DNA from: Calothrix sp. C42_A2020_038
Lineage (GTDB): Bacteria; Cyanobacteriota; Cyanobacteriia; Cyanobacteriales; Nostocaceae
Assembly: GCA_015272395.1 (NCBI GenBank)
Contig: JACYLQ010000049.1
Location: 1-56,986, forward strand
Direction of reading: 5' to 3'
Length of the DNA stretch: 56,986 nt
Shown: positions 36,427 to 44,097 of the stretch, piece after piece
How positions within the stretch are numbered: position 1 is the stretch's first letter
Layout of the letters: every line of letters begins with the position of its first letter
Notes under the pieces: generated by a model
What the model was told of the DNA's origin: nothing
The model's input: the letters and a program-made list of their open reading frames with translations, nothing else
Databases searched by the model: none
Made by a program: the position numbers and the translations under genes

Positions 36427-37566
36427 TTAATTATTTTTAATAATCATCTCACGAATTGTTACCGCCGTTGCAGGCGCCAGTAAAACACCATTGCGATAAT
36501 GTCCTGTAGCGACAAGGATGTTACTATATCCAGATAGTTTTTCGATTATCGGTGCAGGGCGCCCTTCTGGACGGGGACGTAACCCTGACCATGTACGGGT
36601 AATGGTAGCGTTTTTCAACTCAGGACAGAACGAGATAGCTTGTTGTTTTACAGACTCTAATAATTCCACATCGGCAGGTAATGCACATCCATCAACGTTG
36701 GGAAACTCTACAGTAGCACCTACCCAATAATCTGTTGTTGGTACAATACCGGCGCCACATGGGACAATATGGACATCATTGCCTGTAATTGCTGGCTGAA
36801 AATCTGGCTTGCCAAGAGCCTGCCCAACGTGGAAATGTATTGCTTGTCCCAATACCGGACGAATATCAATGTTTTGACTTAACTGTGTTGTCAAGGCAGA
36901 AGAGCCAAGCCCGGCAGCTATAATCACTTTGTCTACGGCAATTTTACCTTCGCTTGTTTCTATGTACTGGCACTTTGCCTGCATGTCTGTAGCTAGAGAA
37001 CAAAACCCATTAACCCCAACCCCAAATTTGAAGCTGACACCATTTGATAATGCCCCATCAACTAAAGCTAATGTCAGCGTTGTCGGGTCGAGTTGACGGT
37101 CTTGGGGAGAATATACCGCGCCGATACATGTTTCACTATTTAGGTGTGGACAAGCTTGCTTAAGTTTGGCAATGTCCCAAATTTCTAAATGCCAACCTTG
37201 CTTTTGGCGAATTTTAATGAGATTTTCCCATTGTGATCCCCCCTGCTCCCCTTGATAAGGGGGGTTTTCATCCGCAGTCAGTAACATCAAAATACCTTGA
37301 CGATTAAAAGGTATCTTACGACCAGAAACAACTTCCAACTTCGGAACCCATTCTTCGTAAATGGCAATACTAGTCTCCCGTATTTGCCAAGCTTTACCTT
37401 TAGTCTTATGGCTAATAATGCCCATTAATACACCTAACGCCGCCCCTGTTGAAGCTTGTGCAGGCGGCTTTTGGTCAAATACAGTAATTTTTAATCCTGG
37501 GACTTGGCTAAGTTCATATGCAATTGCGGCGCCAACTACCCCACATCCAATAATTACTATGTGCAT
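36427..37566 (-). CDS. FAD-dependent amino acid oxidase/dehydrogenase (DAO family)
   Basis: 379 residues, ATG at 37566. The N-terminal dinucleotide-binding motif is IVIIGCGVVGAAIAYELS. Other DAO-family hallmarks are the STGAALGVLMG segment, KVIIAAGLGSS, and the C-terminal substrate/FAD segment TWSGLRPRPEGRPAPIIEKL...ILVATGHYRNGVLLAPATA. The last motif resembles glycine oxidase (ThiO) and D-amino acid dehydrogenases. A glycine oxidase role in thiamine synthesis is possible but not proved. Residues about 98-112 (ADENPPYQGEQGGSQW) are encoded by an inserted short repeat. It lies upstream of the alpha/beta hydrolase gene in the same direction. Confidence 0.82.
   Translation of the reverse strand: MHIVIIGCGVVGAAIAYELSQVPGLKITVFDQKPPAQASTGAALGVLMGIISHKTKGKAWQIRETSIAIYEEWVPKLEVVSGRKIPFNRQGILMLLTADENPPYQGEQGGSQWENLIKIRQKQGWHLEIWDIAKLKQACPHLNSETCIGAVYSPQDRQLDPTTLTLALVDGALSNGVSFKFGVGVNGFCSLATDMQAKCQYIETSEGKIAVDKVIIAAGLGSSALTTQLSQNIDIRPVLGQAIHFHVGQALGKPDFQPAITGNDVHIVPCGAGIVPTTDYWVGATVEFPNVDGCALPADVELLESVKQQAISFCPELKNATITRTWSGLRPRPEGRPAPIIEKLSGYSNILVATGHYRNGVLLAPATAVTIREMIIKNN
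37235..37266. repeat. short C/G-rich repeat inserted in frame in the DAO-family gene
   Basis: GATCCCCCCTGCTCCCCTTG and the following ATAAGGGGGG contain inverted arms (CCCCTT/AAGGGG). This type of element is commonly intergenic in cyanobacteria. Here it encodes PPYQGEQGGS in a loop of the oxidase without breaking the frame. Confidence 0.6.
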
Positions 37567-37579
37567 GAATATTCAGGAG

Positions 37580-37712
37580 ATAAAGATTAGGGACTAGGTC
37601 TAGGGACTAAAGAATAAGGACTAAGGGATATTGACTCAGGATATGCTTATTCTGCACTTCCCAACTCTCAACTCCTAACTTCTAACCCCTAACCCTTAGC
37701 CCCTAGCTTAAG
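37580..37712. repeat. intergenic low-complexity repeats (GGACTA / CTAACTCC types)
   Basis: Degenerate heptamer-like units such as AGGGACTA and AACTCCTAAC alternate through the gap between psbQ and the DAO-family gene. Similar TAACTC units occur at about 48290-48350 and 56060-56110. They resemble the short tandemly repeated repetitive sequences of heterocystous cyanobacteria. No gene is present. Confidence 0.55.
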
Positions 37713-37719
37713 ACTAACT

Positions 37720-38181
37720 TTATTCTTGTGAACTGGTGGTTTTCGGTACTAAAGTTAGAAATTTATCAATGTCCTCATACGCAGCTTTATAGTTGCTAGC
37801 TGCAACTAGTTGATTACCAGAAGCAGCAGCTTGGTCAATTTTGACCAGGTGGTCGAACAAATCTCGTGCGACTTTACGCGCGGGTGCTTGTTCTTTGGGC
37901 AGTAGGTTGGAAGCAATATATGTCATGTCCAAACGCGCTTCCGCCATTGGTCCATGTATAAAATTACCAACCTTGATCCAATCCTTTCTATCGATTAAAT
38001 CTCCAAGTTCGGATTCACGGTTACGTACTGCTTCAATATCAGTCAAGTATTCCTGAATTTTCTGCAGTTGAGTTTGCGTATATGTTGGAGGTGGAGTTGC
38101 AACGCTTGGTCCACTACAACTCATCAAGAAAGTTGCTAAAAATACCAGTATTAGAGAAATAATACTCCGTTGACGCGCCAT
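37720..38181 (-). CDS. psbQ: photosystem II CyanoQ (PsbQ-like) lipoprotein
   Basis: 153 residues from ATG 38181 (MARQRSIISLILVFLATF); a TTG eight codons upstream is possible but less likely. The signal peptide ends in a lipobox FLMSCSG, so the mature protein is a lipid-anchored lumenal protein. The rest is a four-helix PsbQ-type domain (QLQKIQEYLTDIEAVRNRESEL, WIKVGNFIHGPMAEARLDM). CyanoQ stabilises the oxygen-evolving side of photosystem II (established). It is monocistronic by appearance. Confidence 0.88.
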   Translation of the reverse strand: MARQRSIISLILVFLATFLMSCSGPSVATPPPTYTQTQLQKIQEYLTDIEAVRNRESELGDLIDRKDWIKVGNFIHGPMAEARLDMTYIASNLLPKEQAPARKVARDLFDHLVKIDQAAASGNQLVAASNYKAAYEDIDKFLTLVPKTTSSQE

Positions 38182-38526
38182 AAGCAAAGCTGATTTGTTA
38201 GCCAATTAACAGTTGTAATTTTAGATCGGAGCGGTGTCGTTTACGAGTGTTTATTAGCAATTCATGTTTTGTTTAGTTTCTAAGTTTACTAATTTAAAAT
38301 CCATATACTACAAAACTGACAACTTTTATCATTTTCAATACAAACTGAGTATAATTGCTTAATAAGTTTCAGGGAATACAAATTGGAGATTGTTATAAAA
38401 TGGTGTGTATTGAAGTTGCTTTCTTCTGAAAGTCTTGATAAGCTGTAACACCAATAGAATAAGCCTTCTGGCGGTTTTTCTGTCGTCACTGATTTGGGAA
38501 TCGACGCAATATTAGGAGTTTAATTC
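38182..38526. other. intergenic region between divergent psbQ and the 38527 gene
   Basis: The two genes diverge, so promoters for both should lie in these 345 bases. I saw no convincing coding frame (short frames on the minus strand look random) and no clear conserved boxes. The stretch is AT-rich around 38270-38350. Confidence 0.5.
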
Positions 38527-38946
38527 GTGAATGCAGCTGAGATGGCAACTAGCCTTGAATTCGCCAGCAAGATAGCCACGGTAGTCAATTTGTTCAAACG
38601 CGAATTTCCAGATGCAAAGTCTGACCTCAAACCTTGGCTTTCTGACCCCGACACGCGCGAGTTGGTGGATCCTGACTCGATAGATATTGGTTTTCATTTC
38701 CCCGGTATTGGTCGGTCATGGCGTGTTCGCAGTTTACTATTTCAAATTCGCTTACATTTAGACCCAGACTCAAATTCACGCCGAGTAGTTGGCATCGAGG
38801 TTGCAGGTTTTGATCATCGTGGCGAAGCTTGGCGTTTATCGACAGTAGAAAACTGGAACTTTGTCGGTGCTACCATGCCATCCGAAGAAGTTGGAGAACG
38901 ACTCAAACAAATTTGCCGCCAAATTTTAGAAATCTTTAATAATTGA
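38527..38946 (+). CDS. conserved cyanobacterial hypothetical protein (139 aa)
   Basis: The start is GTG 38527 (MNAAEMATSLEFASKIATVV). The protein is acidic and soluble, with DPDTRELVDPDSIDIGFHFPG and a C-terminal helix LKQICRQILEIFNN. I recall homologues in other filamentous cyanobacteria but no function. It is followed by a good intrinsic terminator at 39019-39050. Confidence 0.75.
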   Translation: MNAAEMATSLEFASKIATVVNLFKREFPDAKSDLKPWLSDPDTRELVDPDSIDIGFHFPGIGRSWRVRSLLFQIRLHLDPDSNSRRVVGIEVAGFDHRGEAWRLSTVENWNFVGATMPSEEVGERLKQICRQILEIFNN

Positions 38947-39018
38947 TATTGGTAGTTGAGATATTTCAACTTTACATAAAAATCAATCTACCTGGTAAAT
39001 TAGACCTTTTTAAAGTCC

Positions 39019-39050
39019 CCCACCATGCCTGTAAGGATTGGTGGTTTTTT
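39019..39050 (+). terminator. intrinsic terminator after the 38527-38946 gene
   Basis: CCACCATGCC pairs with GGATTGGTGG (one bulge) around a TGTAA-type loop, followed directly by seven T. It is 73 bases after the stop codon. Confidence 0.75.
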
Positions 39051-39060
39051 TACAGCAGTT

Positions 39061-39405
39061 TATAACTTGCTTGATATAATATTTCAGGATAAGCAAAACA
39101 ACAAGAGTATAAGCAAAGAAGAAATGGTAACAGCTTTTACAGCGGCAAATACTAAGTTAAAGGATTATATATAAAGGGCTTACCGCGAAACGATTTCACT
39201 ACTGATTTTAGACATCGGTTCAACTGGAATTTTACCCCATGAAATTGATGCAAAAGCTCTAATTGTACACAAACTTACTGCAAAATATCCAAAATTTATA
39301 CTTTATTGAGGATGAGGAAAACAGCACATTTTTCAAGTAGATGATTGTATTATCGGAGTATATGTTAAAACCGAGTATCATATAGCATCCCTACTGGAGT
39401 TGTGA
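39061..39405 (+). pseudogene. decayed ORF of about 115 codons with three in-frame stops
   Basis: One frame reads YNLLDIIFQDKQNNKSISKE, then continues to LKDYI, TAA (39172-39174), RAYRETISLLILDIGSTG...KYPKFILY, TGA (39307), G, TGA (39313), GKQHIFQVDDCIIGVYVKTE and ends at TGA 39403. The continuous protein-like composition on both sides of each stop suggests a gene that recently lost function. The family was not recognised. Confidence 0.4.
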
Positions 39406-39420
39406 AAAATTATATCCCTC

Positions 39421-39548
39421 TAGAGACGAGATTCATCGCGTCTCTGCAATATCGGATTTTACGAATGATTTATGGACTGCTATAGTACCCATACCTTAGT
39501 TGTGAGTACTGAGTGTTGGGTGTAGAGACAGGATTCTTTGCGTCTACA
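39421..39548. repeat. two further copies of the GAGACG...CGTCTC palindrome family
   Basis: Copy 39421-39447 has TAGAGACG...CGTCTCT and copy 39521-39548 has TGTAGAGAC...GCGTCTACA. Both are imperfect hairpins of about 27 bases, related to those at 10526 and 13119 by their outer arms. They sit in gene-free DNA. Confidence 0.6.
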
Positions 39549-40151
39549 TGAGTCTTGAGTAATAAAGTCCCGGTTTCCGACTCGAAATTAGGATTTAGAG
39601 ACGAGCGGAAGTTGAAAGATTATGCTCAAAAAAGAAAAATTGATAATTTTCCGTAAATCAAATTTTGAAACTGTATTAATACAAAACGCCTATTTTACTT
39701 CTATGTTTAAACTTCTAATAAAACTTTAGTCAGAGATAATTGTATGGAAAGGATGTTTAAAAAGTGTCTTTGAATGCAATACTGAGGAAGCATCCTACTA
39801 GATTTTACCCTACCATAAGTGGAAAAACTACGGTTTACGGGAAAAACTTCACCAACTTGCGTTACATTTCGCTGCGTTCCACTGATAATGACATTTTATA
39901 CTTTGTTCGACTTTTCAAACATTCTTTCAGTAAAAATCTTTGGGTTTGACTTGATGTGCTTTGAGGTTGATGATTAAACTCGCAACAAAAAAATAGATTT
40001 AATCTAGTTTTTATACCTATACACTGTGAGTTTTAGTAAAAATATGTTCTCAAATTGATAACAATAATTACAAGTAACAAATAAAATGTATGCTTGTAAA
40101 ATCCAGGATGCAGAACCATGACAATTATAGCTTCGGGGAGCAAGAATCTTA
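39549..40151. other. gene-free region upstream of the HEAT-repeat gene
   Basis: No supported gene. A 61-codon frame at 39764-39949 (plus strand) has no convincing start signal or coding character. The last 100 bases probably hold the promoter of the HEAT-repeat gene, including GGGGAGC about 9 bases before its ATG. Confidence 0.5.
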
Positions 40152-41222
40152 ATGAAAAATCTTGTGAAGCAATCACTAATGGTTTTCAAAAATTGGCAGC
40201 TTAGGAATTCACTACGTGACAATACTGCCGATAGCAATTTATCGCAAATTGGACAAGACAAACAAGCTGTTTGGTCATTAATTGCTGCATTAAAAGATGA
40301 GCATCAACGTTATGATGCCGTTATCGCATTAGGAAATTTAGGTAAGACGGCAGAAGTTGCGGCGCCAGCTTTGATCGAATTATTACACGAAGGAGACGCA
40401 ACGCTTCGTATCAATACTATCGAATCGCTGTGCAAAATTGGTTCGGAAGCGAAAACAATTCCATCGCTCATAACAGCTTTAGAAGATTCTTCAAAACAAG
40501 TGCGTGCAACAGCTGCATTTGCGCTTGGCTGTTTTCAAGCCAAAGCGAGAATAGCTGTTGAACCTTTAATCATCAGTCTGCAAGACTCAGATGAATGGGT
40601 ACGGGCGAAAGCTGTTGAAGCTTTAAGTCATATTCGTGACCCAAAAGCTACTATTCCCCTGATAATTGCTTTAAATGATGAATATCCAGGAGTACGTGCA
40701 AAAGCAGCTTTAGCTTTACCCAATATTGCTTCTCCTAACGTTGCGGTTCCAGCATTAATTGCTGCCCTTATAGACAAAGACGCACGAGTGCGTGCTGCTG
40801 TTGCAGATGCTTTGGGTATGTTTGGTCCAGAATCAATAATCGTAAGTGTTGAGACGGCGCCAGTTTTAATTAATGCTTTGGAAGATTCGGATTTATACGT
40901 TCAAATCAACGCTGCTAAAGCTTTAATTAAGATAGGTTTACATATCGAAAAGAGCATGAATGTTTTGATGGAGATGCTTGAAAAAGAAGATGTATCAGTT
41001 CGCGTCACTACTGCTTTAAACTTAGGTATTATATCTGTATACTTCCAAGATAAAGCCAATTATTTATCTGTTCTGGAACTTGAGCAGATTATATATAACT
41101 TGGAAACAGTGAGTTATTTGTTAGAAACAGATAACAATCTTGATGCAGCGCAATTTGCGCTGTTTTCAGTCAACAATACACTCTCGCTGTTAAAAAAAGA
41201 ACGAAAAAATCGCAATGCTTAG
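40152..41222 (+). CDS. HEAT-repeat protein (PBS lyase HEAT-like)
   Basis: 356 residues, ATG 40152 with GGGGAGC upstream. From about residue 35 to 310 it consists of consecutive HEAT-like helical repeats of about 30 residues (e.g. VWSLIAALKDEHQRYDAVIALGNLG, ATIPLIIALNDEYPGVRAKAALAL, VAVPALIAALIDKDARVRAAVADALG). Such solenoids act as protein-protein scaffolds; in cyanobacteria the related PBS-lyase repeats also occur in phycobilin lyases and signalling proteins. No catalytic residues typical of bilin lyases can be identified, so a scaffold role is more likely. It stands alone. Confidence 0.85.
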   Translation: MKNLVKQSLMVFKNWQLRNSLRDNTADSNLSQIGQDKQAVWSLIAALKDEHQRYDAVIALGNLGKTAEVAAPALIELLHEGDATLRINTIESLCKIGSEAKTIPSLITALEDSSKQVRATAAFALGCFQAKARIAVEPLIISLQDSDEWVRAKAVEALSHIRDPKATIPLIIALNDEYPGVRAKAALALPNIASPNVAVPALIAALIDKDARVRAAVADALGMFGPESIIVSVETAPVLINALEDSDLYVQINAAKALIKIGLHIEKSMNVLMEMLEKEDVSVRVTTALNLGIISVYFQDKANYLSVLELEQIIYNLETVSYLLETDNNLDAAQFALFSVNNTLSLLKKERKNRNA

Positions 41223-41361
41223 AATGGATGATTTGTAACTCTATGCGTTAAATATGATCTGGGCTAATGATTGATTAGGTTAGGTAAAAATGTTAAAAAA
41301 AGGGCATTTGGTTACACAACAAATATATAGCCACATATAAACTTAGCTTTCACTCAGCATT

Positions 41362-42189
41362 TTAGGAATTAGCTGCAATCGGCTGCGATTGCATCATACG
41401 CATTAAATCTTGAATTCCTTTTTGCAGATATCGTGTTACAGTCATTGGGCTAGTACCAATTTTTTTCGCTGCATCTTTACGAGAAAGTTCCTTCAAGAAT
41501 ACTAATTCTACGGCAATGCGAGGTTTTTCTTCAAGTTGTGTAATGGCGCCTTGCAGTTGTTGACGCTCTTCTTCTTCTTGTTGAGCAGAAGTAGAACGTG
41601 GACAGGGTAATGCTTCACCCAAGGTGATTTGGCAGTCTACATAGTGAACAACAGTCGCATCTAAACTTAATGGCATTCGATTTTGAGCAGCGAGCTTTGT
41701 TTCCTGCCATTCATGTAATGGTACATTAAGCAGGTCAGCAATTTCTGCATCTTTAGGTTGGCGCCCTAAAGATTCAGCTAGTTCTTTGCGAACTTTTTGC
41801 CCTTCGTTGTATAGTTCTTGCCAACGACGAGGTATCTTCAACAAAGTGCTGCGGTCACGCAAGAAATGCAGCATTTCACCCCGAATGTAAGGTACAGCAA
41901 ATGAACTAAAAGCATAACCTTGACTAGGGTCAAACCGTTCAATTGCGCGAATTAAACCGAAGTAACCAATTTGTTCTAAATCTTCATAAGGTTCATTGCA
42001 TTGATGGCTAAATTTATGTGCCATTTTCCGAACCAAACCAGTATGTAGCTGGACTAATTCATTACGAAGTTTTATAGAGGGATTTTGGTGATAAGTGAGC
42101 AATAGCTCCATGCTATCAGAAGGCAATGTGCTGCAAGATTTCCCGCTTCCACAACTGCCGTACCGCATATACGACTGATTCGCTACCAT
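41362..42189 (-). CDS. sigF: RNA polymerase sigma factor SigF (group 3)
   Basis: 275 residues from ATG 42189, chosen because AAAGGA lies 7 bases upstream; an ATG two codons earlier is too close to it. Region 2 is NELVQLHTGLVRKMAHKF...YEDLEQIGYFGLIRAIERFD and FSSFAVPYIRGEMLHFLRD, region 3 follows, and region 4 contains the helix-turn-helix LSRKDAAKKIGTSPMTVTRYL. The arrangement and the short N-terminus match SigF of cyanobacteria, a SigB/SigF/SigG-type alternative sigma factor linked to motility, pili and salt or other stress responses (established). The 469 bases upstream have no gene. Confidence 0.87.
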   Translation of the reverse strand: MVANQSYMRYGSCGSGKSCSTLPSDSMELLLTYHQNPSIKLRNELVQLHTGLVRKMAHKFSHQCNEPYEDLEQIGYFGLIRAIERFDPSQGYAFSSFAVPYIRGEMLHFLRDRSTLLKIPRRWQELYNEGQKVRKELAESLGRQPKDAEIADLLNVPLHEWQETKLAAQNRMPLSLDATVVHYVDCQITLGEALPCPRSTSAQQEEEERQQLQGAITQLEEKPRIAVELVFLKELSRKDAAKKIGTSPMTVTRYLQKGIQDLMRMMQSQPIAANS

Positions 42190-42658
42190 AAACATATCCT
42201 TTTAATTAACCCCCGTTTTGCTTAACCGGAGTTGCGTAATTTTTCATCAAAGCTGTAATTATTTTCCTTACTGATGCTTTTAGACACCATTCGTTGTTTT
42301 ACTGAACTTACGAAGGGGGTCAAACCCAACGGTCAGTATTTATACGGTTATCTTTTCCGGAATATTCTGTTCTCGGCAAATATTGGGAATGTCTTGTAGG
42401 GTGTAAAGTCTGAAGTGAAATTAGCCTCAATACTTACCAACTGCATGTCTTGGCGTTTTTTTACACACACTGCAAGCAACATTCAATTCTGCTTATCCTT
42501 GTTGTACCCAAAATACGATAGCAATTTACAATAAACCCAAAATTTTATGTTTTGTTAACAAAATCTATTTAGCGGGTCAAAACTTTAAGTCCTATAGAAT
42601 TTTACCGCATAACAGCACGTAATTGAACGGCACAATGTTATGTCTCTGTGCTAGATTC
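42190..42658. other. intergenic region upstream of sigF
   Basis: No coding frame found. It must hold the sigF promoter (minus strand) and the end of the small ORF at 42659. No repeats, tRNA or clear hairpins were noticed. Confidence 0.5.
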
Positions 42659-42919
42659 TTAAGAAACGCCTGCGCCGCCAGATTCAATTAGTATATTTGA
42701 TAGTATATTTGATTGATATCCTACAGGTTTATCGCCAACTTTTACACCACCGTGAATCATTCCTTCAAAATCGAGTGCTTGAATATTGTCTTCTAATTGC
42801 GATAATTTCGAGGCGCAGTCCAGAACGTCCAAGGGTGTAGTAGGTGTTAAGAGGCATATGTTTAATTCCCTGTTGGTGTGTGTTTTGTCTACTTTAGGGA
42901 ATTTTGGTTTTTGAAACAT
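42659..42919 (-). CDS. small hypothetical protein (86 aa)
   Basis: ATG 42919 with GGGGG five bases upstream, starting MFQKPKFPKVDKTHTNRELN. The C-terminal half is Gly- and Ile/Leu-rich (EGMIHGGVKVGDKPVGYQSN, ILSNILIESGGAGVS). Unknown family; the short Gly-rich end recalls small peptide-like proteins. The start is 28 bases after the stop of the LD-carboxypeptidase gene, so the two are probably co-transcribed. A longer frame beginning inside the upstream gene is unlikely. Confidence 0.5.
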   Translation of the reverse strand: MFQKPKFPKVDKTHTNRELNICLLTPTTPLDVLDCASKLSQLEDNIQALDFEGMIHGGVKVGDKPVGYQSNILSNILIESGGAGVS

Positions 42920-42947
42920 ACCCCCACTACGCGATAATATCAACTCA

Positions 42948-43985
42948 CTAACTGACAGCAGCTTCCAGCATTTGAATTGTACCAGTGTTGGCATCAATTT
43001 CAACTTGTCCACCAATTGGCAAAGTCACTAACTCCTCTAAATGACCAATTTGGGCACCATACCAAGCAGGAATTCCTAAAGGTTTAATACAATCCCAAAC
43101 AACTTCCTCTAAAGTTAAAGAACCATAATCTGCATTTGGTAAACAGTTAGTACACTGCCCAAATATAAAGCCTGCTAATTTATTAAATAATCCCACTAAC
43201 TTGAGATGAGTCATCATTCGGTCAATCCGATATATATTTTCACCTATGTCTTCAATAAACAGAATCGCACCGTTTAAATTAGGTACATAAGAAGAACCTG
43301 CTATCCCAGAAATAACTGATAAATTTCCACCGATTAATTTACCTCTAGCTCTACCCGAATTAATTGTTTGAATTCGATATTTAACTTGCATCAGGCGATT
43401 TTCATCACTGCCGTCCTTTTGATTTTTAAATGTTACCTTTTCGCCAGAAAATAACACGCTACGAAAAGAATTAGTTTGATTAGGGCGCCAAGAAGTTAGT
43501 CCATTTGGACCATGAAACGTAATTAGTCCAGTTTTGGCATGAATTCCTAAAAGTAGTGCTGTTATATCACTAAAACCAATAATAATCTTGGGATTTTGAC
43601 GAATAACTTGATAATCTAGATAAGGTAAAATTCGACTACTTCCCCACCCACCCTTAATTGGTAACAAAGCTGCAATTGCTTTATTGGCAAAAAAATTATT
43701 AATGTCAGCTGCTCTGTCTTTATCTTTTCCCCCCAAATAACCATAACGTTCGCTTAAATGTGGTGCAAGATACGGAACCAACCCTAATGCACGTACAGCA
43801 TCAACAACAATATCTAATTCTTCACGTACAAATGTCGCGCTTGCTGGGCTGATCAAACCTATACCAGCACCTGCGCTTAACTTACCCGCTTTGATGATTC
43901 CCTCACCTGCACTAGCTCCAACTTGAGAAATCAAAGTTGTAATAGTTGCAGCAGTGCAATTAGTTAGAAATTGACGCCGATTCAT
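42948..43985 (-). CDS. ldcA: LD-carboxypeptidase (peptidase family S66), exported
   Basis: 345 residues. The N-terminal MNRRQFLTNCTAATITT resembles a Tat signal (RRQFL). The S66 catalytic triad is visible as Ser in IIGFSDITALLLG, Glu in AILFIEDIGE and His in GAQIGHLEE. The first strands GAGIGLISPAS and KGGWGSSRILPYLD also match. LdcA removes the terminal D-Ala from tetrapeptide muropeptides in peptidoglycan recycling; MccF-type members instead cleave microcin C. The export signal suggests a periplasmic cell-wall role. A small protein gene follows 28 bases downstream. Confidence 0.85.
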   Translation of the reverse strand: MNRRQFLTNCTAATITTLISQVGASAGEGIIKAGKLSAGAGIGLISPASATFVREELDIVVDAVRALGLVPYLAPHLSERYGYLGGKDKDRAADINNFFANKAIAALLPIKGGWGSSRILPYLDYQVIRQNPKIIIGFSDITALLLGIHAKTGLITFHGPNGLTSWRPNQTNSFRSVLFSGEKVTFKNQKDGSDENRLMQVKYRIQTINSGRARGKLIGGNLSVISGIAGSSYVPNLNGAILFIEDIGENIYRIDRMMTHLKLVGLFNKLAGFIFGQCTNCLPNADYGSLTLEEVVWDCIKPLGIPAWYGAQIGHLEELVTLPIGGQVEIDANTGTIQMLEAAVS

Positions 43986-44097
43986 TTTTTGGAATAAGTG
44001 TGTTCAAAATAGTTGATATATTATCATGGTGAAATATTACAGTATTAGAATAAATACAGAAAAAGTTAACATATACAATTTTAAGATTATTTCAAGA

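Noticed and set aside
38289-38489. Minus-strand 66-residue frame in the psbQ upstream gap
   Set aside because: Random-looking composition, no ribosome binding site and a position within the presumed promoter region.
39764-39949. Plus-strand 61-residue frame
   Set aside because: GTG start without ribosome binding site, and composition typical of AT-rich non-coding DNA.
42659-43015. Longer 118-residue version of the small ORF after ldcA
   Set aside because: It would start inside ldcA; ATG 42919 has GGGGG upstream and avoids the overlap.
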